Shown: in pieces, positions 35,278 through 43,700 of the stretch
Position numbering within the stretch: the stretch's first letter is position 1
Layout: each line of letters starts with the position of its first letter
The notes under the pieces: generated by a model
Seen by the model: the letters and a program-made list of their open reading frames with translations, nothing else
Told to the model about the DNA's origin: nothing
Databases searched by the model: none
DNA from: an uncultured Pseudomonadota bacterium
GTDB taxonomy: Bacteria > Pseudomonadota > Gammaproteobacteria > Steroidobacterales > Steroidobacteraceae
Reading direction: 5' to 3'
DNA: 49,387 nt
NCBI GenBank assembly: GCA_903885195.1
Contig: CAISHQ010000153.1
Coordinates: forward strand, 1-49,387
Translations under genes and position numbers: made by a program

Positions 35278-36459
35278 TCACTTTACGTCAGCGGTTTGTA
35301 TGGCGGCAACCCGCTTCCCCGCATCGCCTGCCGGCCCGCCGGTCCAGGCCATGTCGAGCATGGCGACCTCACCGAAAGTGCAGCCCCGTCGCAACGCCTG
35401 CTCAATGATGGTCCAAGACGTCAGCGGCATGCTGAGCCAGGGCCAAGGGTCACGCAGTGACCAGGTGACGTCGCGTGCGCGGCGCAGAAAATGCAGATTG
35501 CGCGCGAATCGTTCGGTGAACATCGACTTCTGCGTCTCGGTCAGACACGGATAGAACTGCTGCAGCAAACGCTCCCCGCGATAACGCAGCGTCGGCAGCT
35601 GCTCGGGGTGCAGAATCGCCGCCGCCAGCCCCTCAGGCGCCACAAAGTGAATGCCGCTCGTAGCGCGCGGGTTGCACTCGATGCCACGCACGCGACCATC
35701 CACCTGCTGGACGAGATCAAAGGACACGAATCCGTCGAACTCGCAGTGTCCGACGAAGCGCTCCACCCACTCGGCGACCTCGGGCGGTGTGTCGATGCGC
35801 TCGAAGCATACCGCCACCGTGCCCTGCATCACGGCGCCTCGATAGGTCACCGTGAGCAGCACCCGACCCTGACGCGCAACCGAAAAGGTACTGAGCACCT
35901 GACCTCGGCAAAATTCCTGCACGATGCAGGGCTCATCGACGCGGGGTAAACGAGCGCCACGTTCGAGGAACTGCACGCCGCGACCCGAGCAGGAAGCCAC
36001 CGGCTTGACCACGGTCGGACCGGCATCCGCCAGCGCCTGCGCGTCGGGCGCATCGAGCGCGCGGGTCTGCGGCGCAGCAACACCCGCCGCAGCACATACG
36101 CCCACAAACGAATGCTTGTCGTGCAGCACGCGCAGGGTCGCCAAAGGCATGGAAAACACCCGCACACCCTCTGGCACCCGCTCGCGCAGCGCGGCGGCAA
36201 AGAGGATTTCCTCTGACACCGGCACGACGAGCTGCACGCCCTCTTCGTCGATGATTCGCAGCAGATCGGCGAGATAGCGCTCGTGATCGTCGACCGGGGA
36301 GTGAACCACGACGCTGCGCGCCACCGCGCGCGAAGCGCCGGTCAGGTGTCGTTTGAAGGGCTCGGCGACGATGACGCGGCAACCCGCCGCCGCCAGGGCC
36401 CGCGCCATCTCCAAGGCCTTGGGCAATCGCCCAAGCGTCAGCAGCACGGTTTGGCTCAT
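35278..36459 (-). CDS. ATP-grasp carboxylate ligase-like protein
   Basis: A 393-residue protein of the ATP-grasp fold. The N-terminal pre-ATP-grasp domain (VLLTLGRLPKALEMARALAAAG) has a CarB/PurK-like nucleotide topology. The ATP-binding strand-loop is TVVKPVASCSGRGVQFLER, and the metal-binding strand ends in GIECNPRATSGIHF. The C-terminal 100 residues are Trp-rich and not recognised. Such enzymes join a carboxylate to an amine, thiol or hydroxyl through an acyl phosphate. It lies between a P450 and crtB, and may act on an oxidised carotenoid or related lipid; the substrate is unknown. ATG 36459 is the last of three start codons created by a 14-bp tandem repeat. Confidence 0.8.
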   Translation of the reverse strand: MSQTVLLTLGRLPKALEMARALAAAGCRVIVAEPFKRHLTGASRAVARSVVVHSPVDDHERYLADLLRIIDEEGVQLVVPVSEEILFAAALRERVPEGVRVFSMPLATLRVLHDKHSFVGVCAAAGVAAPQTRALDAPDAQALADAGPTVVKPVASCSGRGVQFLERGARLPRVDEPCIVQEFCRGQVLSTFSVARQGRVLLTVTYRGAVMQGTVAVCFERIDTPPEVAEWVERFVGHCEFDGFVSFDLVQQVDGRVRGIECNPRATSGIHFVAPEGLAAAILHPEQLPTLRYRGERLLQQFYPCLTETQKSMFTERFARNLHFLRRARDVTWSLRDPWPWLSMPLTSWTIIEQALRRGCTFGEVAMLDMAWTGGPAGDAGKRVAAIQTADVK

Positions 36460-36494
36460 GGCAGCAGGCTCATGGCAGCAGGCTCATGGCATCA
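36453..36494. repeat. Three 14-bp tandem repeats at the P450/ATP-grasp junction
   Basis: The unit GGCTCATGGCAGCA occurs three times head to tail (36453-36466, 36467-36480, 36481-36494), the last with one substitution. On the minus strand each unit has an ATG (36487, 36473, 36459). The first two ATGs open five-codon reading frames (MSLLP) whose TGA overlaps the next ATG; the third is the start of the ATP-grasp gene. The TGA of the P450 falls in the last unit. Confidence 0.9.
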
Positions 36495-37889
36495 GGTCTG
36501 CGTTGAACTGACCGCATCCGCGCGGCGCGCGACACGACACATCAGCTGCTGCGCCGGGCGCGTCGTCAAGCGCGCCACGGGACGCACCTTGCGCGCATCG
36601 AGTATCGTGAAATCGTAGCGTCGACAGAGCCTCGCCAGGATGAGGCTCGCCTCGAGTTGCGCGAACCCAGCACCGACACACACTCGCGGTCCGAGGCCGA
36701 ACGGTAGATAGGCGCCTGGCACGAGCTCGTGTTCGCGTTCGGCAGAGAATCGATCCGGGTCGAAGGCATGCGGATTCTTCCAGTAGTCGCGGTGCCGGTG
36801 GATGCACCACGGCGCGATCATCAGCATGGCGCCACGCTTGACCCGATGCGGCCCGATGGTGGCAGGCTCCGCTGCAACACGCGGAATGAAAGTGATCGGC
36901 GGATAGAGCCGCAGGGCTTCGCGAAACACGTTGCGCACGTAACTCATCCGGCGCACCTGCTCGAGGCTGATGGGTCCATCGCCCGCGATCTCCGCGACCT
37001 CGGCCCGAATGCGTGCCATCGCAGGTGGATGCAGGCCGAGAATCATGAAGGCCCAGATCAAGGCACTCGCCGTGGTCTCGTGCCCCGCGAGGAACATGAC
37101 GCCGAGCTGGTCGAGCAGCTCCTTGCGCGTGAATCCCTCGCCCGTCTGCACGTCGCGCGCGGCGATTACTTCGGCGGCGATGTCGTCGTACTGCGTCGCG
37201 TCGGCGGTCAGATGCGTATCGACGAGATCGCCCAGGTGCCGCCGAATGCGCTCGCAAGCCTCGAGCACCTGTGGATGCTGCGGGATCGCGGCGAAGGGTG
37301 CATCGAAGATCAGGCGTTTCAACTCCACCTGCGCACAGGTCCGCTCGAACACGGTGAAGGCCTCGAACACGTCGACCGCAGTCTGTGACTTCAGCGACGT
37401 CGAGAACACCGTGCGGCAGATGATGTCTGCCGTCAGATGGCTCATCGCCAGATCGAGCGACAAAGACTCGCCGCGCTCGGCCGATTCATCCAGCCTGCGC
37501 TCATAGTCATCGACGGCCGCCGACATCGACACGAACGCCTTGTTCAACCGCATGTGTGAGAAGGCCGGATCGATCATCTGGCGTTGCCGGCGCCAGACGG
37601 CACCGCTCGAGACAAAGATCGAATTGCCAACAAGCGGCTCGAGCGCGCCGACCATCAGGTCGTTCTTCGGATAGATGTCGGTGGGATCGGTGAGGATGTC
37701 GCGCAGCAGTTCAGGCTCGTTGACGATCAGAATCGAGCGTCTCGAGTAGCCAAGCCAGCCCGTTTTGACGCGATACGCCTTGGCCGGCAGCAGGCTCAGC
37801 AGATCGCCATCGCCTTGCGCCATCACCCGCAACAACGACACCAGCGCAGCCAAGGGCTGCGGCCGCGGGGGAACATACAACGAACTCAT
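36492..37889 (-). CDS. Cytochrome P450 in the carotenoid gene region
   Basis: A 465-residue soluble P450. The I-helix is AGHETT (268-273), the K-helix ExxR is EALR (324-327), and the heme loop FGLGPRVCVGAG has the axial ligand Cys404. No N-terminal anchor is visible. Overall pattern and length resemble the bacterial P450 group that includes CYP175 carotenoid hydroxylases; this likeness is from memory. It begins an operon with the ATP-grasp protein and crtB, so a carotenoid or another isoprenoid is the likely substrate. A redox partner is not adjacent; the ferredoxin at 3506-3820 is one candidate. Confidence 0.93.
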   Translation of the reverse strand: MSSLYVPPRPQPLAALVSLLRVMAQGDGDLLSLLPAKAYRVKTGWLGYSRRSILIVNEPELLRDILTDPTDIYPKNDLMVGALEPLVGNSIFVSSGAVWRRQRQMIDPAFSHMRLNKAFVSMSAAVDDYERRLDESAERGESLSLDLAMSHLTADIICRTVFSTSLKSQTAVDVFEAFTVFERTCAQVELKRLIFDAPFAAIPQHPQVLEACERIRRHLGDLVDTHLTADATQYDDIAAEVIAARDVQTGEGFTRKELLDQLGVMFLAGHETTASALIWAFMILGLHPPAMARIRAEVAEIAGDGPISLEQVRRMSYVRNVFREALRLYPPITFIPRVAAEPATIGPHRVKRGAMLMIAPWCIHRHRDYWKNPHAFDPDRFSAEREHELVPGAYLPFGLGPRVCVGAGFAQLEASLILARLCRRYDFTILDARKVRPVARLTTRPAQQLMCRVARRADAVSSTQT

Positions 37890-37972
37890 GGCCGTACCCT
37901 AACGCGCACGACGCCCGCCGTGAAGGGCAGAGACTTTACAGGCGCGTGGCTGCAGCGCAGCATCACCACCTC

Positions 37973-38695
37973 ATGGACTCGTTGATTCCGGCTGCCTTCA
38001 AGATCTTCGTCGTGCTGCACATCCTTTTCGGCAGCCTGGGACTCGTCGCATTTTGGGTTCCCGTGCTTGGCCTCAAGGGCGGAGTGCAGCATCGTAAATG
38101 GGGACGTGTATTCAGCGTGTGCATGCTGGTGACAGGTGCGGCCGCGGTCGGCATCAGCACCTGCACGCTGCTCGATCCACTCGGCACGCATCCACATCTG
38201 ACCGATCCGGCGTGGATCCGCGGCATCTTCGGCTGGATGATGCAAGGCCTCGCAATCCTGACACTGAATCTCGCCTGGTATGGCTGGCTCTGCGTGCAGA
38301 ACCGCGAGCGACACGAGGCGAACCTCGAGTGGCGCAATCTCGCGCTGCAAGCGGCGCTGCTCATCGCCTCCATTCACTGCGCTTACCAGTCGTGGCGCGC
38401 GGACCTGCCGCTGATGCTCGGCATGCCCGCCATCGGACTCGCCACCGTCGCCACCAATCTTTGGTTTTTGTACAAGCCGCAGCGTAGACCCCTCGACTGG
38501 TTGCGCGAGCACATCAAAGCCTTGGTCGGCGCGGGCATTTCGGTGTACACCGCATTCTTCGCCTTTGGCGCCGTGCGAACCGTGCCCGCGCTCGCCCTGC
38601 ACCCCGGGCTGTGGGCCATTCCGCTCGTCGTCGGTCTCGGCCTCATTCTCTATCATCAGGCTGCCGTCGCTCGCCGGGCACCGGCGCGCGGCTGA
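37973..38695 (+). CDS. Unknown seven-helix membrane protein upstream of crtD
   Basis: I cannot assign this 240-residue protein to a characterised family. It has about seven membrane helices, beginning IPAAFKIFVVLHILFGSLGLVAFW, with a conserved-looking loop LKGGVQHRKWGRVF that recalls DUF2306-type proteins. ATG at 37973 is used; GTG at 37946 is possible in frame. It ends 8 bases before crtD on the same strand, so both are likely co-transcribed. It is divergent from the P450 operon. Confidence 0.75.
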   Translation: MDSLIPAAFKIFVVLHILFGSLGLVAFWVPVLGLKGGVQHRKWGRVFSVCMLVTGAAAVGISTCTLLDPLGTHPHLTDPAWIRGIFGWMMQGLAILTLNLAWYGWLCVQNRERHEANLEWRNLALQAALLIASIHCAYQSWRADLPLMLGMPAIGLATVATNLWFLYKPQRRPLDWLREHIKALVGAGISVYTAFFAFGAVRTVPALALHPGLWAIPLVVGLGLILYHQAAVARRAPARG

Positions 38696-38703
38696 ACCGG
38701 GCC

Positions 38704-40194
38704 GTGCATCGCGTCATCGTCGTCGGCGCAGGGATGGGTGGCCTTGCCGCCGCAGCCGATCTCGCCCGCCAAGGTCGCCACGTCACCGTGTTTGAGCGCG
38801 CCTCCGCAGCAGGAGGGAAACTGCGCAGCGTCAGCGTGAACGGCCAGCAGATCGACGCGGGCCCGACCGTATTCACGATGCACGAGGTATTTGCGCAGCT
38901 GTTCCGCGACTGCGGCCAGCGTCTCGAGGATCACCTCGATCTCGAGCGCGCGGACATCCTCGCAAGACATTCCTGGAGCTCGGGCGGCGTGCTTGATCTG
39001 CATGCCGATGTGCAACGCTCCGCAGCCGCGATCCGCGAATTTGCGGGAGCGCGCGAGGCGCAGGGTTACCTCGATCTCTGTCACCGCAGCGCACGGGTGT
39101 ACGCATCGCTGCGCGACAGCTTCATGACGGTGGCGCGACCTTCACCGGCGCAACTCGTCGCGCAGCTTGGCGTCCAGGGTCTCGCTGCGATGTGGCGCAC
39201 ACCGCCGTGGCAGTCGCTGTGGCAGGCACTCGGCAGTCATTTCCGCGATCCGCGCTTGCGACAGCTGTTCGGTCGTTACGCCACCTACGTCGGCTCCTCC
39301 CCTCTCGCCGCCCCCGCGACGCTCATGCTGATCGCCCACGTGGAGCAGACCGGTGTGTGGCTTGTGCGCGGCGGCATGCGCAAGGTTGCTGACGCCCTCG
39401 AGAGTCTTGGGCGCTCCCAGGGCGCCGCGTACCGCTATGACGTGGCAGTACACCGCATCCTGACCCGCGACGGCCGAGTGGTTGGAGTCGAGTTGCAGTC
39501 GGGTGAAGTCGTCGAGGCCGATGCCGTGGTCTTCAACGGCGATGCGAACGCATTGGCAAGCGGCGCATTGGGTGAAGGCGTGCGCCCGGCAGCGCGGCCC
39601 ATCGTGCCGCAGCAGCGAGGGCTCTCTGCGGTGACGTGGTGCCTGCACGCACGGACCAGCGGTTTTGCGCTGCATCATCACAACGTTTTCTTTGCCGATG
39701 ACTACCCGCGGGAGTTCTCGGCAATTTTCGCTGATCGCCGCATCACGACAGAGCCCACGGTCTACCTGTGCGCCCAGGATCGGGGCGCAGCGAGCGGCAT
39801 CCCCGTTGATGCACAGGGCCGCGAGCGCATGCTGCTGCTCGTCAACGCGCCGGCCGATGGCGATCGCGGCGGAATCGACGACGCAAACCTCCCGCACTTG
39901 GAACAACGGGTATTCGAATTGCTCGATCGTTGCCATCTGCACATCGCGCGACAAGCCGGCGATGCCGTGGTGACACGTCCGCAGGACTTCGAAAGCCTGT
40001 TTCCGTGCACGGGCGGTGCGCTGTACGGTCGGGCGAACCATGGCGCCTTCGCGAGTTTCGAGAAGCCGGCCTCGCAGACTCGAATTGGCGGACTGTACCT
40101 GGCAGGCGGATCCGCGCATCCGGGACCCGGGATACCGATGGCTACGCTATCCGGGCGTCTCGCCGCCGCACGTCTCGCCGCCGACGCAGGCTAG
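38704..40194 (+). CDS. crtD: Hydroxyneurosporene/methoxyneurosporene desaturase (3,4-desaturase)
   Basis: A 496-residue flavoprotein of the CrtI family. The N-terminal FAD motif is VIVVGAGMGGLAAAADLARQG and the C-terminal FAD motif GGLYLAGGSAHPGPGIPMATLSGRLAA. AGPTVFTMHEVFAQLFRDCG and the HPGPGIP variant distinguish CrtD from the nearby CrtI. It introduces the 3,4 double bond in 1-hydroxy-carotenoids on the way to spheroidene or spirilloxanthin. GTG at 38704 gives the canonical N-terminus. The gene ends tail-to-tail with crtI, 46 bases away. Confidence 0.93.
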   Translation: MHRVIVVGAGMGGLAAAADLARQGRHVTVFERASAAGGKLRSVSVNGQQIDAGPTVFTMHEVFAQLFRDCGQRLEDHLDLERADILARHSWSSGGVLDLHADVQRSAAAIREFAGAREAQGYLDLCHRSARVYASLRDSFMTVARPSPAQLVAQLGVQGLAAMWRTPPWQSLWQALGSHFRDPRLRQLFGRYATYVGSSPLAAPATLMLIAHVEQTGVWLVRGGMRKVADALESLGRSQGAAYRYDVAVHRILTRDGRVVGVELQSGEVVEADAVVFNGDANALASGALGEGVRPAARPIVPQQRGLSAVTWCLHARTSGFALHHHNVFFADDYPREFSAIFADRRITTEPTVYLCAQDRGAASGIPVDAQGRERMLLLVNAPADGDRGGIDDANLPHLEQRVFELLDRCHLHIARQAGDAVVTRPQDFESLFPCTGGALYGRANHGAFASFEKPASQTRIGGLYLAGGSAHPGPGIPMATLSGRLAAARLAADAG

Positions 40195-40211
40195 CCGTCG
40201 ACGCAGACTAG
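40178..40211. repeat. 17-bp tandem duplication over the crtD stop codon
   Basis: The last 17 bases of crtD, including TAG (40178-40194), are repeated directly after it (40195-40211) with 15 of 17 identities. The second copy also ends in TAG. It lies in the short gap between convergent crtD and crtI. Confidence 0.7.
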
Positions 40212-40240
40212 GCAAGTCATGTCGAATGCAATCGTGCCTC

Positions 40241-41713
40241 TCAGCGCGGCGGCGGCACGATCTTGTCGAGGATGCGCGCCGAGGAGAGCACGCCCGGTAG
40301 GCCTGCGCCCGGATGCGTTCCTGCGCCGACGAGATACAGGCCCTCGACTTCCTCACTGCGGTTGTGCGGCCGAAACCACGCGCTTTGGAACAACTGTGGC
40401 TCCATGGCGAACGCGGCGCCGTTCATCGAAGAGAGTCGATCGCGAAAGTCGAGCGGTGTCAGCATGTGCGAGGTGGCGATCGACTGGCTGAGACCCGGCA
40501 GTACGGTGGACTCCAGGCGTCGTTCAACCGCGGCGCGGTAAGGCTCCGCGTGGGTGCGCCAATCCGTGCCACTCTGCAAGTGCGGCACGGGCGCGAGGAC
40601 GTAGAACGAATCGCAGCCCGGCGGTGCGAGCGTACTGTCGCTGGCACTCGGACGATGCAGGTAAAGACTAAAGTCTTCGGCGAGCACTTTGTGTTTGAAG
40701 ATGTCATCGAGCAGCGGCTTGTAGCGCGGGCCGAGCACCATCGTATGGTGATACACATCGTCGTAGCGCCGTCGTGTGCCGAAGTACCAAACGAACAGAC
40801 TCATCGAATAGCGCGCTCGCGCGAGCTTCGCGTCGGTCCAGCGTCGGCGCGGATGTCGCGCCAGCAGTTTGCCGTAGGTCCAGGCCGCATCAGCATTCGA
40901 CACCACGATATCGGACTCGAGCACCTCGCCATCAGCGAGTCGCACGCCCCGCGCGCGACCCCGCTCCACCAGCACTTCGCTGACCTCGGCGTTGCAGCGC
41001 ACGCGACCGCCCTGCCGCTCGATCAGACCGACGATGCCACGGACCAGAGCGCCCATGCCGCCCTCTGCGTAGTGCACGCCATGCGTGCGTTCGAGGTGGG
41101 CAATCAGGCAGTAGTACGCCGTGGTGGTGAACGGGTTACCGCCGATCAGCAGCGGGTGAAAACTGAACAGGATGCGCAATTTGTCGCTGCGGAAGTAGCG
41201 CGACACCTCGCTGTAGACCGAACGATAACCACCGAGTCGCAGCAAATCCGGCGCCGCCTTGAACAAGGTCGCAAGCTCGTGGAACGGCTGCTCGGCCTGT
41301 CCGACGAAGGCAACACGGTAGATTTCCTTGCTGACTTCGAGAAACCGATCAAACCCCGCCACATCGCGCGGCTCGATGCGTGCGATCTGCTCGCGCATCG
41401 CGGCGAGGTCCGCGGTGTAACGGAATACATCACCGTCGTGGAAACGTACTTCGTAGAACGGGTCCAGCGCACGCAGTGTTACATCGTCGGCGAGGCGCCG
41501 ACCGCAGGCTTGCCACAATTCCTCGAACAGATAGGGCGCCGTGATGATGGTCGGCCCGGCATCGAAGGTGTAACCGTCCTGCCGATAGACGTAGGCGCGA
41601 CCGCCCGGTGCATCGAGTTTTTCGAGCACCGTGACGTCGTAGCCACGAGCGCCAAGACGTGCCGCTGCTGCCAATCCGCCAAAACCGCTGCCGATGACGA
41701 TTGCCCGAGCCAT
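40241..41713 (-). CDS. crtI: Phytoene desaturase
   Basis: A 490-residue flavoprotein converting phytoene to neurosporene or lycopene. The N-terminal motif is AIVIGSGFGGLAAAARLGARG and the C-terminal one EGLYLVGAGTHPGAGLPGVLSSARI. FDAGPTIITAPYLFEELW and SFHPLLIGGNPFTTTAYYCLIAHLE are also typical of CrtI. ATG at 41713. The product range cannot be read from sequence. It follows bchO by 48 bases on the same strand. Confidence 0.96.
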   Translation of the reverse strand: MARAIVIGSGFGGLAAAARLGARGYDVTVLEKLDAPGGRAYVYRQDGYTFDAGPTIITAPYLFEELWQACGRRLADDVTLRALDPFYEVRFHDGDVFRYTADLAAMREQIARIEPRDVAGFDRFLEVSKEIYRVAFVGQAEQPFHELATLFKAAPDLLRLGGYRSVYSEVSRYFRSDKLRILFSFHPLLIGGNPFTTTAYYCLIAHLERTHGVHYAEGGMGALVRGIVGLIERQGGRVRCNAEVSEVLVERGRARGVRLADGEVLESDIVVSNADAAWTYGKLLARHPRRRWTDAKLARARYSMSLFVWYFGTRRRYDDVYHHTMVLGPRYKPLLDDIFKHKVLAEDFSLYLHRPSASDSTLAPPGCDSFYVLAPVPHLQSGTDWRTHAEPYRAAVERRLESTVLPGLSQSIATSHMLTPLDFRDRLSSMNGAAFAMEPQLFQSAWFRPHNRSEEVEGLYLVGAGTHPGAGLPGVLSSARILDKIVPPPR

Positions 41714-41761
41714 TCATTCACCTCTGCCTAACCTACGCCCTGCACGATACCGTGACGCTGC

Positions 41762-42664
41762 TCAGGATGGAACGATTCGCCGCTCGCGGGCCGCATCGAC
41801 GATCAACTGCGCGAGCATCGCCGGCTGCTCCTCGTGTGCCAGATGCCCAAGGCCCGGCAACTGCGTGATCTCGGTCTGCGGCAACAGACGACGCACGCGC
41901 ATGGCTTCGCCCGGCAAAATCATCCGATCGTTGGCACCGACGACCAGCCGCAGCGGCGTGGGCAGGGCCGCCATTTCGCGTTCGAGCGGACGTACATCCC
42001 ACACGCCCATCATGGCGAGCGCCGCGCCCGCATGTGCCGGGGATCGGACCAGACGCGCATACAGCTGCAAGCCGCGGGCGTCGAGTTGCGAGCCCGTCGC
42101 CTGCAGCAATCGCTCCACCTCGCCGGGACTCTCGAGTCGTTTGGCGAACCACCTCGACAACCAAGCGCTGCTGACGAACGGTCGAATGAGGGGCGTGAGG
42201 GCCGGATGCTTGAAACCCGGTAACGGCAGCAGCGCGCCATTCAAGCTGACGAGCAGATTCGGCGCGATGCGTCGGTCGAGACACATCCGGCACAGGATCG
42301 CCGCTCCGGCGGAATGACCGACGGCGAGCACGGGGGCAAGCTGCAATTCTTCGAGCACAGCGGCCACGCCGGCCGCCATACCGGGCAGCGACAGGCCGGC
42401 AAGGTCGCGGGGGCGCTCGGTGAAGCCATGCCCGGGGAGATCCGGGGCAACCACCGTGAAAGTCTGCGCAAGCTGCGGCAACAGATCGCGGAATGAATGC
42501 GTCGAGGCGCCCGTGCCATGGAGCAGCAGACACACGGGGCCCGTGCCCGCGCACTGCACGTGCCAACGCAGACCCGCCGCCGTCACAAAACGGCTGCAGT
42601 CGCGGTTCGGCCAGTCCTGGCCGTCCAGTTCCCATGAGGGAGCACGCAATGGCGTCACTGTCAC
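41762..42664 (-). CDS. bchO: Alpha/beta hydrolase BchO, Mg-chelatase-associated
   Basis: A 300-residue alpha/beta hydrolase. The nucleophile elbow is GHSAGAAI, the oxyanion region LLLHGTGASTHSFRDLLPQLA, and the catalytic His lies in PGLGHLAHEEQP. WDVRPLERE is a BchO signature. BchO is normally encoded with bchI and bchD for Mg insertion into protoporphyrin IX, with an unclear role; here those genes are absent and crtI follows instead. GTG at 42664 is used, 39 bases from the divergent alpha/beta hydrolase. Confidence 0.9.
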   Translation of the reverse strand: MTVTPLRAPSWELDGQDWPNRDCSRFVTAAGLRWHVQCAGTGPVCLLLHGTGASTHSFRDLLPQLAQTFTVVAPDLPGHGFTERPRDLAGLSLPGMAAGVAAVLEELQLAPVLAVGHSAGAAILCRMCLDRRIAPNLLVSLNGALLPLPGFKHPALTPLIRPFVSSAWLSRWFAKRLESPGEVERLLQATGSQLDARGLQLYARLVRSPAHAGAALAMMGVWDVRPLEREMAALPTPLRLVVGANDRMILPGEAMRVRRLLPQTEITQLPGLGHLAHEEQPAMLAQLIVDAARERRIVPS

Positions 42665-42703
42665 CTCTCCGTCCCCGCTGCTTGCGGTATGTTACCCGCA
42701 CCG

Positions 42704-43681
42704 ATGACCACCCAACCTGCCAAGCGCCGCTGGATAGTCGCTGTCACGGCACCCGTGCTGCTCGTGCTCGCCTTTTTCGCCGGCCCCGTCCACCGCATCG
42801 ACGAGACGGTAATGCCCGCCCGAGTACCGAGCGAGCCCGCCGCACTCGAGTCGTATCTTGCCGCGGCCGAGCGGCGTCATCCGGACATTGTCCCCGGCGC
42901 CGAAAAAACGATTGTCTGGGCGCATGCGGATCGGCGTAAGACACCGCTCACGATCGTCTACCTGCATGGCTTCAGCGCCTCCCGTCAGGAAGTGGCGCCG
43001 CTGTGCGACGAACTCGGTGCGCGACTCGGCGCCAACGTCTTTTACGCGCGCCTCGCGGGTCACGGACGCAATCCTCGGGCCATGGGGGAAGTTCAGGGGA
43101 ATGAGTGGTTGCAGGATGCCACCGATGCTCTGGCCATCGGGCGCGAAATAGGCGAGCGCGTCGTGCTCGTCGGCACCTCTACGGGCGGCACGCTGGCGCT
43201 GTGGCTCGCGCAGCGCGATCCTCAGAAGATCGCCGCACTCGTGCTGATCTCCCCCAACCTCGGGCCGCGAGGCGCGGGCGTAGAGTTGCTCGCGGGGCCC
43301 TGGGGCGCGCAAGTTCTGCGCGCGGCCGTGGGGACCGAGCATCGATGGGATCCCGCCAACGCCGCGCAGGCCCGCTACTGGAACTGGCAATACCCTTCGA
43401 CGGCACTGCTGCCGATGATGGCCCTCGTCAAAATCGTGCGTGAGTCGCCGCTTGAATCCGTCACCACTCCGACACTGGTGCTGTACTCGCTCGAGGATCA
43501 GGTAGTGGAACCCATCGAAACCGAACGTGCCTTCGCGCGTCTTGGTTCACGAACCAAACGTCTGCAAGCGGTGAACGACAGCGCCGATCGCTCGAATCAC
43601 GTGCTGGCCGGCGACATCCTCGCCGCCCGCGACACCGCGCGAGTACGCGACTGGATCGTCGATTTTCTCGAGCCGCGCTAA
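42704..43681 (+). CDS. Membrane-anchored alpha/beta hydrolase (lysophospholipase-like)
   Basis: A 325-residue protein with an N-terminal membrane helix (about residues 10-27) followed by an alpha/beta-hydrolase domain. YLHGFSASRQEVAPL holds the oxyanion turn. The nucleophile elbow is VGTSTGGTLALWLA. The late segment LVLYSLEDQVV supplies the acid and SNHVLAGD the likely catalytic histidine. It resembles carboxylesterases and monoacylglycerol lipases. ATG at 42704 was chosen, with ATG at 42689 in frame as alternative. It flanks the PGC and is probably unrelated to pigments. Confidence 0.85.
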   Translation: MTTQPAKRRWIVAVTAPVLLVLAFFAGPVHRIDETVMPARVPSEPAALESYLAAAERRHPDIVPGAEKTIVWAHADRRKTPLTIVYLHGFSASRQEVAPLCDELGARLGANVFYARLAGHGRNPRAMGEVQGNEWLQDATDALAIGREIGERVVLVGTSTGGTLALWLAQRDPQKIAALVLISPNLGPRGAGVELLAGPWGAQVLRAAVGTEHRWDPANAAQARYWNWQYPSTALLPMMALVKIVRESPLESVTTPTLVLYSLEDQVVEPIETERAFARLGSRTKRLQAVNDSADRSNHVLAGDILAARDTARVRDWIVDFLEPR

Positions 43682-43700
43682 GAGCAGTGGCTTCCGTTGA

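Noticed and set aside
37890-37972. PpsR site between the P450 and the unknown membrane-protein gene
   Set aside because: No TGT-N12-ACA or one-mismatch pair was found in this 83-base gap.
40313-41731. 472-codon open frame on the plus strand opposite crtI
   Set aside because: Same reason: it mirrors crtI, has no recognisable motif and no ribosome-binding site.
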